Assembly (NCBI GenBank): GCA_016865505.2
Contig: AP025252.1
Span: 3,844,001-3,908,000, forward strand
Length of the DNA stretch: 64,000 nucleotides
Direction of reading: 5' to 3'
Source: Bryobacterales bacterium F-183
Lineage (GTDB): Bacteria > Acidobacteriota > Terriglobia > Bryobacterales > Bryobacteraceae
Below are positions 8,988-16,700 of this stretch, one piece after another. The position numbers were made by a program, and so were the translations under genes. The notes under the pieces are model-generated. The model saw nothing but the letters and a program-made list of their open reading frames with translations. It was not told the origin of the DNA and ran no database searches. Positions within the stretch are counted from its first letter, which is position 1. Every line of letters begins with the position of its first letter.

Positions 8988-10478
8988 CTATTGTGTTTGG
9001 CCGGCCAGTTGTTGTATCCGCACCACAACGAACTCCGTGGGCACAAGGGGGGCAAAGCCGACCAGCACGTTGACCACGCCGCGGTTGATGTCGGCTTGCG
9101 TGGTAGTTTCGCTGTCGCACTTGACCACGTAGGCCTGGCGGGGTGTGGTTCCCTGGAAGGCGCCTTGAACAAACAGTCCTTGCATGAAGGCACCGACGTT
9201 GAGCCGGATTTGGGACCACAGCGGCTCATCATTCGGTTCGAACACAGCAAACTGTGTTCCGCGGTAAAGCGACTCTTCGAGGAAAAGTGCAAGACGGCGG
9301 ACCGGAATGTGCTTCCATTCTGAGGCGAGCCCGTCAGCGCCGCGCAGTGTACGCGACCCCCAACTCACATTGCCAGCCAGACGAAAGGTACGAAGACAGT
9401 TGAGTCCCAATGGATTGAGTACACCGTTCTCAGCGTCGGTCATCGTGAGTTCAAAATCCTGCACGCCAAGTAGCGTAGCCTCGAGCCCTGCGGGCGCTTT
9501 CCAAACGCCGCGGGCTCCATCGGTGCGAGCGTAGAGGCCCGCTAGGATGCCACTGGAGGGAACGGTACGGAGGCGAAACTCATCCAGTGGGTCCGCAATG
9601 CGGGGGCGGGGAAAGTAGGCGGCGGTGTTCGGGTGCCGTGGATTCGCGCCGGAAGCCAGCCAAGTTTCGGCTTCGGCGATGGTGTCACGCTGGACGTCTC
9701 CATTTGGAATGTCGATGATATAGAACGCGCGGCGACTTTGAGCGTACGCTGTCGCAGCGGCAATAACAGTTGTTGCGGACTGATCGCCCAGCCGGTCTGT
9801 GTCAGGGATGCAGAGAATGTTGACGAGGTCTACGCGGTCGAAGGCGCTGAGAGCCGCGGTGAGTGCCGCAGCGTCAGGTAAGGTGCCATCGCTGCCGTCG
9901 GTTAGCGTAACGGCAAGTGTTGAGGGGGCCGGTAATGTGGAGTTCCCCTTGGGAACTGCCCTGACCAGGCGTGACTCATTCGCGAGAACCTTTACGACAC
10001 TCCGCTTGTTTGCCGAGTCCAAGCTAAGGTTCAGGAAGCGTTCGATGGCGACGTTTTGGTCACCCACTACTTCGCGCACCGTGAGATGGAAGGTGGTGCT
10101 TCCGGCCAATACCTCGACGTCAGCCTTTAGGTTGTTACCCCAGACACCCTCAGAGACGGCGGTGAGGTCAAATGAGTCGGCAGTTACTTCAGCCGAGGCA
10201 GCAACGGGTGTACCCGCTGCGGTGCGTACCACCCACGCCTGTGAGCCTCCGTTCAGAAAGAAGTGTTGAATCGCATAGGATGCAAGGCTATCCTGCCGCA
10301 AGCCGCCAAACTCACGATCAAAGTCCATGGCGGAAAGGAGGCGAACGGGTTGGCCTATGGGACCACGGCTAAAGTTGCCAATAAATGCGGCTATCGATGT
10401 AGCAACGGAGGTAATGGAACGTACGCCGCTGGGAACTTCTTCGATGTACACACCGGGGTAGCTGAGAAGAGTTGGCAC
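8988..10478 (-). CDS. eCIS contractile sheath protein (Afp2-4 / phage tail sheath)
   Basis: This 496-aa protein begins with YPGVYIEEVPSG, the classic N-terminal motif of phage and eCIS tail sheaths, and ends with the conserved sheath core segment RRLALFLEESLYRGTQFAVF and an interlocking C-terminal arm. It forms the contractile outer layer that drives the tube out. The start codon is GTG with an AAGGAG ribosome-binding site 11-12 nt upstream and a good sigma-70-type promoter about 70 nt upstream, so it is the first gene of the operon seen here. Only one sheath gene is in the window; many eCIS carry two or three. Confidence 0.92.
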   Translation of the reverse strand: MPTLLSYPGVYIEEVPSGVRSITSVATSIAAFIGNFSRGPIGQPVRLLSAMDFDREFGGLRQDSLASYAIQHFFLNGGSQAWVVRTAAGTPVAASAEVTADSFDLTAVSEGVWGNNLKADVEVLAGSTTFHLTVREVVGDQNVAIERFLNLSLDSANKRSVVKVLANESRLVRAVPKGNSTLPAPSTLAVTLTDGSDGTLPDAAALTAALSAFDRVDLVNILCIPDTDRLGDQSATTVIAAATAYAQSRRAFYIIDIPNGDVQRDTIAEAETWLASGANPRHPNTAAYFPRPRIADPLDEFRLRTVPSSGILAGLYARTDGARGVWKAPAGLEATLLGVQDFELTMTDAENGVLNPLGLNCLRTFRLAGNVSWGSRTLRGADGLASEWKHIPVRRLALFLEESLYRGTQFAVFEPNDEPLWSQIRLNVGAFMQGLFVQGAFQGTTPRQAYVVKCDSETTTQADINRGVVNVLVGFAPLVPTEFVVVRIQQLAGQTQ

Positions 10479-10546
10479 GATTGGAAAGTCTCCTTCCGCG
10501 AAAGTTTACTGACTGCGGGATCTGCGGCCAAATCAGTGAGGGATTG

Positions 10547-10575
10547 ACGATACAGGATTAACTGAGCCGTGTCAA
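10547..10575 (-). promoter_or_regulatory. Probable promoter of the eCIS operon
   Basis: On the minus strand a perfect -35 TTGACA (10570-10575) is followed after 17 nt by TATCGT (10547-10552). Transcription would begin near 10540, giving a leader of about 60 nt with an AAGGAG site before the sheath GTG. No other candidate as good lies upstream of the sheath gene. Confidence 0.6.
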
Positions 10576-10705
10576 CCGTGCTTGTGTTGTTCCACCCAAA
10601 GAAGTTAGTTGGATGGTGTTGCGGTAGTGTCGTGAGTATCATTCAATACCGAGGGTCGAAAGTCTCGCGCGCGGTGTTATACTTCCCGACGCGTGGCGTG
10701 CCAAA

Positions 10706-10741
10706 TACCCATAATGGGTACGTGAATACCCAATTTGGGTA
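10706..10741. promoter_or_regulatory. Two tandem perfect 15-bp palindromes, likely a twin operator
   Basis: TACCCATAATGGGTA (10706-10720) and TACCCAATTTGGGTA (10727-10741) are each perfect 7-1-7 inverted repeats. Their centres are 21 bp apart, two helical turns, and both are followed by CGT. This is what a dimeric DNA-binding protein binding cooperatively on one helix face would need. They lie between the minus-strand eCIS promoter (about 130 bp away) and the plus-strand small membrane protein gene, and just after a TATACT (10678-10683). Which gene they control is not shown by the sequence. Confidence 0.6.
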
Positions 10742-10827
10742 CGTCAGACGGAAGCGCCAAGTGAGGGAAAGGAAGGGCTTAAGCGTTTCAGGCTTGCCTG
10801 GGAGCAAAGCTCACGCGATTCATTAAC

Positions 10828-10868
10828 AGGAGGTGGTGGAATCCGCTCGCCTTTTCCGCTTTAGGTGA
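10828..10868 (+). other. Displaced Shine-Dalgarno sequence and possible 10-codon leader ORF
   Basis: A near-perfect AGGAGGTGG (10828-10836) has no good start codon at normal distance. A mini-ORF beginning GTG at 10836 reads ten codons and stops with a TGA that overlaps the GTG start of the next gene as GTGA. This could couple the small membrane protein to a leader peptide, but spacing of the mini-ORF start to the Shine-Dalgarno is too short to be convincing. Confidence 0.25.
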
Positions 10869-11176
10869 GTGGATCACTCGTGACACTCTTAAAGATTCTG
10901 TTTAACGCGCTTGCCACTGCTGCGTTCGCGGCCGTGGTCGCAGGCATCCTGTCTTTTGTCTACAGCTTTGCGTCCAAGCCGAATGAGGGGGCCGTGGGTA
11001 CCGGCGTGGGTGAGGCGTTCATCGCTGCCGTTTTGGCGGGAATCGCCGGTGCGATTCTGGGCGTCGTAGGAACGTGGTTGTTCCCCGCCAGCTACTTCAA
11101 ATATCTGGTGATTGCGATGCTACTTGTTGGGGGCCTGGCGTTACTCGGCTGGCGGGTCTTGATACGGGGGAACTAG
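10865..11176 (+). CDS. Small three-helix membrane protein of unknown function
   Basis: From a GTG start the frame encodes 103 residues with three hydrophobic segments at about 5-30, 47-73 and 77-97, rich in Ala, Gly, Val and Leu. The middle helix (AAVLAGIAGAILGVVG) has small-residue packing. There is no signal peptide or known motif, and I recognise no family. A stop codon directly upstream in frame (10862) limits the start to GTG 10865 or GTG 10880. It is divergent from the eCIS operon, with the twin palindromes between them, which may link their regulation; that is inference. Confidence 0.6.
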   Translation: MSGSLVTLLKILFNALATAAFAAVVAGILSFVYSFASKPNEGAVGTGVGEAFIAAVLAGIAGAILGVVGTWLFPASYFKYLVIAMLLVGGLALLGWRVLIRGN

Positions 11177-11181
11177 CTGTG

Positions 11182-11214
11182 CCGGGGCAGGCCTCTTGCG
11201 AGCGCCAGCCCCGG
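11182..11214. terminator. GC-rich hairpin between convergent genes
   Basis: CCGGGGC (11182-11188) pairs with GCCCCGG (11208-11214), with an inner GGC/GCC extension across an A-A mismatch. It lies between the convergent small membrane protein and PEP-CTERM genes and could stop transcription from both sides. No T-tract follows, so it is not a textbook intrinsic terminator. Confidence 0.4.
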
Positions 11215-11234
11215 GGTGTCGAGGGGAGGTTTAC

Positions 11235-11879
11235 CTAGCGGCGGCGGCGGGAGACAGTCAGCAGACCGCCGGCTCCCAATACCAGAATCGCCATCGAACT
11301 CGGCTCGGGAACACCAGTCGCCGTCGGAGTGATCGTGAAGTCGATGTTGTCCATGCCGACGTTGTACGCCGAGTTCTGCCATTCGATGATGAGTCCGTTC
11401 GTCGAAGAGATGTTCGAGAACGAGAATGGCGTCGCGTTCGGGGGAGTGCCTACATTCCCGGAGAACGTATACAGCGGAGAGCCGCCGCCCAGACCATAGA
11501 TCCGAAGGTTGGTACCCAGAGTGGTGTTCGGGAACGCTCCCATGTCCAGCGAGTTGAGAGTGATGGTGCCCGGAATCAGCAACTCCAGCGTGATGCGTCC
11601 AAACGACCCGGGGTCGCCGCCAGCCGCCCAAACGATACCCGTGAGGTCGTTATACCCGCCGCCCCAGTACCCGAGTGAGACGCCGAAGTTCGCATCCGCA
11701 TAGGTGACGTTGACCTGAGCCGTATCGCCATACGTTTGGTTGATTGCGCTGAGATCGAAACAGGGCGTCGCAGCACCAATGCCGCTGGAGTCGGCGGCAC
11801 AGTTGTTGCCATCAAAGGTGAGTGTGTCAGCGGAAACGCACGCGGCGCCCGCAATCAGCAGAGTGAGAAGAGTTTTCAT
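11235..11879 (-). CDS. PEP-CTERM sorted extracellular protein (214 aa)
   Basis: The protein has a signal peptide (MKTLLTLLIAGAACVSA), a beta-rich secreted body with two cysteines near the start, and a C-terminal PEP-CTERM tail: VPEPSSMAILVLGAGG followed by SRRRR. Such tails are recognised by exosortase and processed at the PEP motif on the way to the cell surface or exopolysaccharide. The body is typical of DUF-type PEP-CTERM proteins and gives no enzymatic clue. It is a single gene; a TACAAT box lies about 50 nt upstream of the start without a clear -35. No exosortase gene is in this window. Confidence 0.85.
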   Translation of the reverse strand: MKTLLTLLIAGAACVSADTLTFDGNNCAADSSGIGAATPCFDLSAINQTYGDTAQVNVTYADANFGVSLGYWGGGYNDLTGIVWAAGGDPGSFGRITLELLIPGTITLNSLDMGAFPNTTLGTNLRIYGLGGGSPLYTFSGNVGTPPNATPFSFSNISSTNGLIIEWQNSAYNVGMDNIDFTITPTATGVPEPSSMAILVLGAGGLLTVSRRRR

Positions 11880-11999
11880 AGTAGTTGCGCTCGCAAACTG
11901 TCTGACATCACGACAGAATCGAAAGATTGTAGCAAGCAGCTGATACGATGCTCAACGAGCGTTGGCCGATTTCGCTTCGATTGGGACCTTTTCTGAAGA

Positions 12000-12075
<76 letters not shown>

Positions 12076-12118
12076 GTACGGGTGGTGGTGAAACTTGGCG
12101 GTAATTCGCAGTATAACA

Positions 12119-12195
12119 TGGTGGGCGTGCAGGGACTCGAACCCCGGGCCTCTTCCGTGTGAAGGAAGCGCTCTAACCAACTGAGCTACACGCCC
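12119..12195 (-). tRNA. tRNA-Val (anticodon CAC)
   Basis: The reverse complement begins GGGCGTGTAGCTCAG. The acceptor GGGCGTG pairs with CACGCCC, the anticodon stem CTTCC/GGAAG encloses loop TTCACAC, giving anticodon CAC for GTG codons, and the T-loop GTTCGAGTC is canonical. CCA is encoded. It lies 43 nt upstream of tRNA-Lys in the same orientation, so they are probably co-transcribed. Confidence 0.95.
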
Positions 12196-12261
12196 TCAAA
12201 CCGCTTACTGCTGACTACTGCTTCAGTCTACCAAATTCAACGATGCAAAAGCAGCAAAACC

Positions 12262-12270
12262 TGTTATGAT
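12262..12270 (+). promoter_or_regulatory. Extended -10 promoter for the 6S-like RNA
   Basis: TGTTATGAT is an extended -10 element (TGn-TATGAT). The expected start point, 6-7 nt downstream, coincides with the first bases of the closing stem of the structured RNA that follows. No convincing -35 is seen at 17 nt, as often with extended -10 promoters. Confidence 0.5.
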
Positions 12271-12275
12271 CCCTT

Positions 12276-12483
12276 CAGGAGCGTTCCTGTAACGCTGGTC
12301 TGGCCTCTTAAAAATTGATCCTATGCAATTCGTCATGGAATCCGGCTCGTTTCGAAAGCGCCGGTGTGCAAGCTCCCGCCCGTAACTGGGTGATAGGAGA
12401 AGCCTGAAGGCGTGCGGAGGATTCCCCCCATGTTTTTTCAGGGGTCAATGACGGAGGTTGGACCTCGAAGCGGTGCGCTCCTG
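12276..12483 (+). ncRNA. ssrS: Probable 6S RNA
   Basis: The roughly 208-nt non-coding stretch folds like 6S RNA, the regulator that binds sigma-70 RNA polymerase by mimicking an open promoter. CAGGAGCG at the 5' end pairs with CGCTCCTG at the 3' end. An inner CGCT/AGCG and an 11-bp stem GGTCTGGCCTC with GAGGTTGGACC (three G-U pairs) extend the closing arm. A large internal region then leads to an apical hairpin starting CCGGC...GCCGG. A small CCCC/GGGG hairpin lies on the 3' side of the central region, as seen in many 6S RNAs. It begins at the start point predicted from the extended -10 and ends before a T-rich tract. The neighbour ymdB is inferred, not proven, to share the transcript. A covariance search would decide; another structured RNA is possible. 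Confidence 0.65.
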
Positions 12484-12518
12484 TAATTTTCTTTTTCCCC
12501 CTTCCCCCGCTTTTCTGA

Positions 12519-13295
12519 ATGAAGATCCTCTTTATCGGCGACATCTTTGCGTCGCACGGGCGCAAAATTGTTGCCGAAAATCTGAAGTCCATCGTCTCTG
12601 AGCAGCAGATCGACCTGGTCATCGCCAACGTCGAAAACTCCGCCGGCGGCTTTGGCGTCACACCGCTGATTGCCGAAGATTTTCTGTCGCTCGGCGTCGA
12701 TTGTATGACGTCCGGCAACCACATTTGGGACAAGCGCGAGATCTACGACTACCTCAACCGCCAACCCAAGCTTCTGCGTCCGGCGAATTACCCCAGTGCT
12801 CCCGGTTCCGGCCTGTACATTGGGCAGACCAAGAACGGCATTCCGTATGCCGCGATGAACCTGCAGGGGCGTACGTATATGGCGCCTACCGAATGCCCGT
12901 TTGCCACCGCCGATCGCCTGATCGCTAGCATCCCCGACGACGTCAAAATCCGCTTTGTGGACTTTCATGCGGAGGTAACGTCCGAGAAGGTCGCGATGGG
13001 TTGGCATTTGAACGGCCGTGTGACGGCGATGGTGGGTACGCACACGCACATTCCTACGGCGGATTCGCGTATTCTACCTGGCGGTACGGCGTATCAGACG
13101 GACTCGGGTATGACGGGTCCGTATGACGGTGTCATCGGCGTGCAGCGCGACCTGGTGCTGTACAAGTTCAAGACCGGGATGCCGGTCAAAATGGACGCGG
13201 CAGAAGGCTGCGTGGAACTGCACGCGGTGGTTGTCGAAGCCGATGCTTCTACGGGCAAGGCCACTGGCATTGCACGGCTAACGCGCTCGCGCTAG
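12519..13295 (+). CDS. ymdB: YmdB family metallophosphoesterase (TIGR00282)
   Basis: The 258-aa protein shows all metal-binding blocks of the family: GDIFASHGR at the N-terminus, NVENSAGGFG, SGNHIWDK and GTHTHIPTAD. The Bacillus member is a 2',3'-cyclic nucleotide phosphodiesterase that affects RNA-dependent gene expression and biofilm formation. The protein is cytoplasmic with no extra domain. It starts 35 nt after the 6S-like RNA with no clear Shine-Dalgarno and overlaps the convergent Sua5-like gene by 4 bp at the end. Confidence 0.92.
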   Translation: MKILFIGDIFASHGRKIVAENLKSIVSEQQIDLVIANVENSAGGFGVTPLIAEDFLSLGVDCMTSGNHIWDKREIYDYLNRQPKLLRPANYPSAPGSGLYIGQTKNGIPYAAMNLQGRTYMAPTECPFATADRLIASIPDDVKIRFVDFHAEVTSEKVAMGWHLNGRVTAMVGTHTHIPTADSRILPGGTAYQTDSGMTGPYDGVIGVQRDLVLYKFKTGMPVKMDAAEGCVELHAVVVEADASTGKATGIARLTRSR

Positions 13296-13930
13296 GTATC
13301 CTTCAGCGCATCGGCGATCTCGCGTTCGGGGATCGCACCTTCTTTGATCAACCGCCAGTACGGCTCGGTGATGTCCACCGTGGTACTGCCTGCGCCTGCG
13401 CACAGTCCACCGTCCAGGACGAGGTCCAGGCGGCCGTCCATGGTGCCAAACACTTCAATGCCGCTCGCGCAGGTTGGCTGGCCGGAGACGTTGGCGCTGG
13501 TGCCGATGAGGGGCTGATCCATGGCTTCGAGCAGCTTGTCGATGACGGCGGATTGCGCCTGGCGCATGGCCAGGCGTCCGGTGTTGCCCGTGACCTTCAA
13601 GGGGACTCGCGCCGAGGCGGGGACGATGATGGTTAACGGTCCGGGCCAAAAGCGCCGGGTGAGAATCGCAAAGCGCGATGACAGCTCTTTGCCCAGGTCT
13701 TCTGCCATCAGAGGTCCGCTGACGTACAAGGGCAGGGAACGCACGGTTTCACGTCCCTTGGCCTGGAAGACTTTGGCTACGGCGTGGAGCTGAAACGGGT
13801 CCGCCACGAGTGAGTACAGGCCGTCGGTGGGTACGGCGACGATGCCGCCGCTTTTGATGATCTTGACCGCGCGGTTGATGGCCTTGGCGGACGGTGCTTT
13901 TGCGTCAATTTCAATGAGGTCTGTGCTCAC
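13292..13930 (-). CDS. L-threonylcarbamoyladenylate synthase, YrdC/Sua5 family
   Basis: The 212-aa protein is a single YrdC domain with no Sua5 C-terminal extension. Typical elements are GGIVAVPTDGLYSLVADP near residue 30, the lysine/arginine loop KGRETVRSLPLYV and the later LIGTSANVSGQPT. This enzyme makes threonylcarbamoyl-AMP for the t6A modification of tRNAs reading ANN codons. Its start overlaps the end of the methionine-synthesis gene by 4 bp (minus strand), so the two are co-translated. It could instead be a YciO-like paralogue of unknown role; the genome must be checked for a second copy. Confidence 0.85.
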   Translation of the reverse strand: MSTDLIEIDAKAPSAKAINRAVKIIKSGGIVAVPTDGLYSLVADPFQLHAVAKVFQAKGRETVRSLPLYVSGPLMAEDLGKELSSRFAILTRRFWPGPLTIIVPASARVPLKVTGNTGRLAMRQAQSAVIDKLLEAMDQPLIGTSANVSGQPTCASGIEVFGTMDGRLDLVLDGGLCAGAGSTTVDITEPYWRLIKEGAIPEREIADALKDT

Positions 13931-15795
13931 CGGGGACCGATCGCCTCCGCCACTTCAATGGCCATTTGATAACGTCCGAAGGGCGCGCTCAACTGTACGC
14001 CTGCGACGAGCGGACGGCAGCGCTGCACCATTTCCTGCGCGATTTTGACGCCTTCGGCGCGAGCCTTGTCGGCGTTGTCGCACTGCCGCATGCGTTCCAT
14101 AAAGTGCTCGGGCACCGGTACGCGAAGTTCGTTCACCATGAACTCGGCGTTGCGGTAGCTGGTGAGCGGCCAGATACCTGCGATGAAGGGGATTTTGAAG
14201 TGCTCCACCTTCTTCATGAAGGCTTCGAGTAGATCGAGGTCGAACACGGGTTGGGTGACCACATACTCGGCACCTGCCTTTACCTTCCACTCAAAGCGGC
14301 GTAGTTCTTCATCGAGGTTGATGGCGCCGGGGTTCGCGCCGACGCCCAACACCAGCGCCGTCTGCGAGCCCATCGGGTTGCCGCCGATGTCGAGACCGCG
14401 GTTGAGGTTGGTGACGATGTTGGAGAGTCCGATGGCGTCGACGTCGAAGACGGCGGTGGCGTCCGGGTACGTGCCCATGCGGGGCGGGTCGCCGGTGATG
14501 CAGATGAGATTGCGTACGCCGACGCTGTGCGCGCCGAGGAGTTCCGACTGGATGCCTAAGATGTTGCGGTCGCGGCAGGCGAAGTGGAGGACGGTTTCAA
14601 TGCCGGCTTCGGCCTGCATCTTCTGGCATGTGACCTGAGCGCTCAAACGGGCGCTGGCACGGGGTCCGTCGGGGACGTTGATACAGTCGATGCCCGCCTG
14701 CTTACACATGCGGGCGCCTTCAATTTCCTTGCTGGCGTCCACGCCGCGCGGCGGCAGGATTTCCACGAACGATACGAACTGGCCCGATGCCAGCTTGGCG
14801 CCAAGTTGGGACTTTTCGGCCATCGGTACAGCGGGGAGCGCCTTGAGCTTGGCTTCCGGCTCTTCGACAGTGATGTTGAGCTTTTTCTGGCCGGGTTGCA
14901 GCGAGCGAACTTCCGAACGGATCTCTTTGATATGTTCCGGCGTGGTGCCGCAGCAGCCGCCCACGATCTTGACGCCGGCCCAGAGGAAGCGCCGCGTGTA
15001 CTGCGAGAAATACTCGGGCGTGGCCATGTAGATCTGCCGGCCTTCGACGCGCACGGGCAGTCCCGCATTGGGCATCGCGCTGACCGGTTTGGTGGTATGC
15101 CGCATCATGCGCTCGATGGTTTCGAGCGTGGTTTTGGGGCCGACCGAGCAGTTGATGCCGACCACGTCGCAGGGGATGTCGTTCAATGCCTGCGTGTAGG
15201 TTTCGACATCCATGCCGCGCATCTTGCCGTCGTCATCGATGGTGATGGAGGCGACAACGACAATCTCGTCGCCGGCTACGTCGCGGATAGCGCGTACGGC
15301 TTGCTCGACCTCGTGGATGTCGTAAAAAGTCTCGCAGACAAAGAGGTCGACGCCAGAGTCGTACAGGGCTTGCGCCTGTTCGCGGAAGGCGGCGCGGGCT
15401 TCTTCGTGGGACGTTGGTCCGATGGGGGAGAGGCGGATGCCTAGGGGTCCGATGGCGCCTGCGACAAAGGCTTGTTCTTTGGCGGCTTCGCGGGCGATCC
15501 GGACACCGGCGGTGTTGATGTCGCGCAGCTTTTCGATGAGACCGAACGGAGACAGGCGCGGACGAGTTGCCCCAAAGGTGTTGGTCTCGAGGATCTCCGC
15601 ACCGGCTTTGACGTAGGCTTCGTGGATTTCCCGCACCATTTGCGGCGACGACAGGTTCAATTCGTCGAAGCAGCGGTTGATAAAGACGCCTTTGGCGTAC
15701 AGCATGGTGCCCATGGCGCCGTCGGCCACCAGGATGCGGTTGGCTAGCTGTTCGCGAAATTCTTTGGCTCGGGAAACTGTGGGAGTTGCGGTCAT
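13927..15795 (-). CDS. Fused homocysteine S-methyltransferase / methylenetetrahydrofolate reductase
   Basis: The 622-aa protein joins two enzymes of one-carbon metabolism. Residues about 1-300 are a homocysteine methyltransferase of the MetH N-terminal type: ILVADGAMGTMLY at the start and zinc cysteines in GINCSVGP and VGGCCGTTPEHI. Residues about 325-622 are a MetF-like methylenetetrahydrofolate reductase (SFVEILPPRGVDASKEIEGA, LICITGDPPRMGTYPDATAV, YVVTQPVFDLDLLEAF). The same architecture is known from Bacillus YitJ. It probably reduces methylene-THF to methyl-THF and may pass the methyl group towards methionine, though no cobalamin domain is fused. It leads the minus-strand pair with the Sua5-like gene and is divergent from trpC with 92 bp between. 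Confidence 0.93.
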   Translation of the reverse strand: MTATPTVSRAKEFREQLANRILVADGAMGTMLYAKGVFINRCFDELNLSSPQMVREIHEAYVKAGAEILETNTFGATRPRLSPFGLIEKLRDINTAGVRIAREAAKEQAFVAGAIGPLGIRLSPIGPTSHEEARAAFREQAQALYDSGVDLFVCETFYDIHEVEQAVRAIRDVAGDEIVVVASITIDDDGKMRGMDVETYTQALNDIPCDVVGINCSVGPKTTLETIERMMRHTTKPVSAMPNAGLPVRVEGRQIYMATPEYFSQYTRRFLWAGVKIVGGCCGTTPEHIKEIRSEVRSLQPGQKKLNITVEEPEAKLKALPAVPMAEKSQLGAKLASGQFVSFVEILPPRGVDASKEIEGARMCKQAGIDCINVPDGPRASARLSAQVTCQKMQAEAGIETVLHFACRDRNILGIQSELLGAHSVGVRNLICITGDPPRMGTYPDATAVFDVDAIGLSNIVTNLNRGLDIGGNPMGSQTALVLGVGANPGAINLDEELRRFEWKVKAGAEYVVTQPVFDLDLLEAFMKKVEHFKIPFIAGIWPLTSYRNAEFMVNELRVPVPEHFMERMRQCDNADKARAEGVKIAQEMVQRCRPLVAGVQLSAPFGRYQMAIEVAEAIGPR

Positions 15796-15887
15796 GTACT
15801 GCCTAAACCGTCATTCTAGCGTAAGTGGAACAATTCGTTAGAGAAATGTACGGACGTGATAGCATGTAGTTTCCCGTTTTCATCGCC

Positions 15888-16700
15888 ATGACCGCGCCCG
15901 AGCAGCAAGTGCAGCAGGTTCCCGACATCCTGGCCAAGATTGTCGCCCACAAGCATGTTCAGTTGGAACAAGCCCGCGGGTACCGGCCGGTTGTGGAACA
16001 GATGGCCCACATGGCGAAGAATGACCATCGCGACTTCAAAGCCGCTCTGATGGTGAATCCGCCGTCGGTGATCGCGGAGGTGAAGAAGGGGTCGCCAAGC
16101 AAGGGCATTTTTACTCACGATTTTGATCCGGTCGCGATTGGGCTTTCCTATGAAGCTGGCGGCGCGGCGGCGCTTTCCGTACTCACCGACAGCGAGTTTT
16201 TTTATGGTTCGCTGCAGGATTTGGAGCGCGCTCGTACGGCGGTGAACATCCCTGTATTGCGCAAGGATTTTACGATCGATGAGCATCAGGTGTATGAGGC
16301 GGCGTCGGTCGGCGCGGATGCGATTCTGTTGATCGCCGCGATCCTCACGGTGGAGCAGATGCGCAAGTTCCGCGAGTTGGCGGAGTCACTGGGGTTGTCG
16401 GCGCTGGTTGAGGTCCACAACGATGAGGAGTTGCGCGCGACGATCGATTCCGGCGCGACGATTATCGGGGTGAACAATCGGGACCTGCATACGTTCAAAG
16501 TGAGTCTGGATACGTCGCTGCGGCTGGCGGAGAAGATGCCTTCGAACGCCGTGCTGGTGAGCGAAAGCGGCATTCATTCGAACGCCGATGTGAAGCGCCT
16601 GATGGACGCGGGGTACAAGGCGTTTTTGGTGGGCGAACACCTGATGACATCCGGCGATGCGACGGCTGCGTTACGCGCGTTGAGGACGTTGCCTGCGTGA
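15888..16700 (+). CDS. trpC: Indole-3-glycerol phosphate synthase
   Basis: The 270-aa TIM barrel closes the indole ring in tryptophan synthesis. Conserved blocks are VIAEVKKGSPSKG, VLRKDFTIDEHQVYEA with the catalytic lysine, and the phosphate-binding IIGVNNRDLHTF and LVSESGIHSNADV. The N-terminal helix LAKIVAHKHVQLEQA is present. It is the first gene of the aromatic operon, and its stop overlaps trpF as GTGA. The 90 bp upstream show no attenuator or leader peptide with Trp codons that I can detect. The preceding steps trpE, trpG and trpD are not in this window. Confidence 0.95.
   Translation: MTAPEQQVQQVPDILAKIVAHKHVQLEQARGYRPVVEQMAHMAKNDHRDFKAALMVNPPSVIAEVKKGSPSKGIFTHDFDPVAIGLSYEAGGAAALSVLTDSEFFYGSLQDLERARTAVNIPVLRKDFTIDEHQVYEAASVGADAILLIAAILTVEQMRKFRELAESLGLSALVEVHNDEELRATIDSGATIIGVNNRDLHTFKVSLDTSLRLAEKMPSNAVLVSESGIHSNADVKRLMDAGYKAFLVGEHLMTSGDATAALRALRTLPA

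Noticed and set aside
8954-9292. N-terminal extension of the tube protein by 113 codons
   Set aside because: It lies in the antisense-free shadow frame of the sheath gene, and a good ribosome-binding site precedes MARFTVN.
1-10478. Prophage or type VI secretion system
   Set aside because: Pvc16-like cap, Afp15-like ATPase and DUF4157 protein are eCIS markers; no head, portal, TssJ/L/M or ClpV sequence is visible. The left flank is still unseen.
10706-10741. Possible mini-CRISPR or tandem repeat array
   Set aside because: Only two units with no unique spacers and perfect dyad symmetry; an operator explains them better.
15796-15887. Trp attenuator or T-box upstream of trpC
   Set aside because: No leader peptide with Trp codons, no specifier hairpin or terminator-antiterminator pair is visible in the 92 bp.
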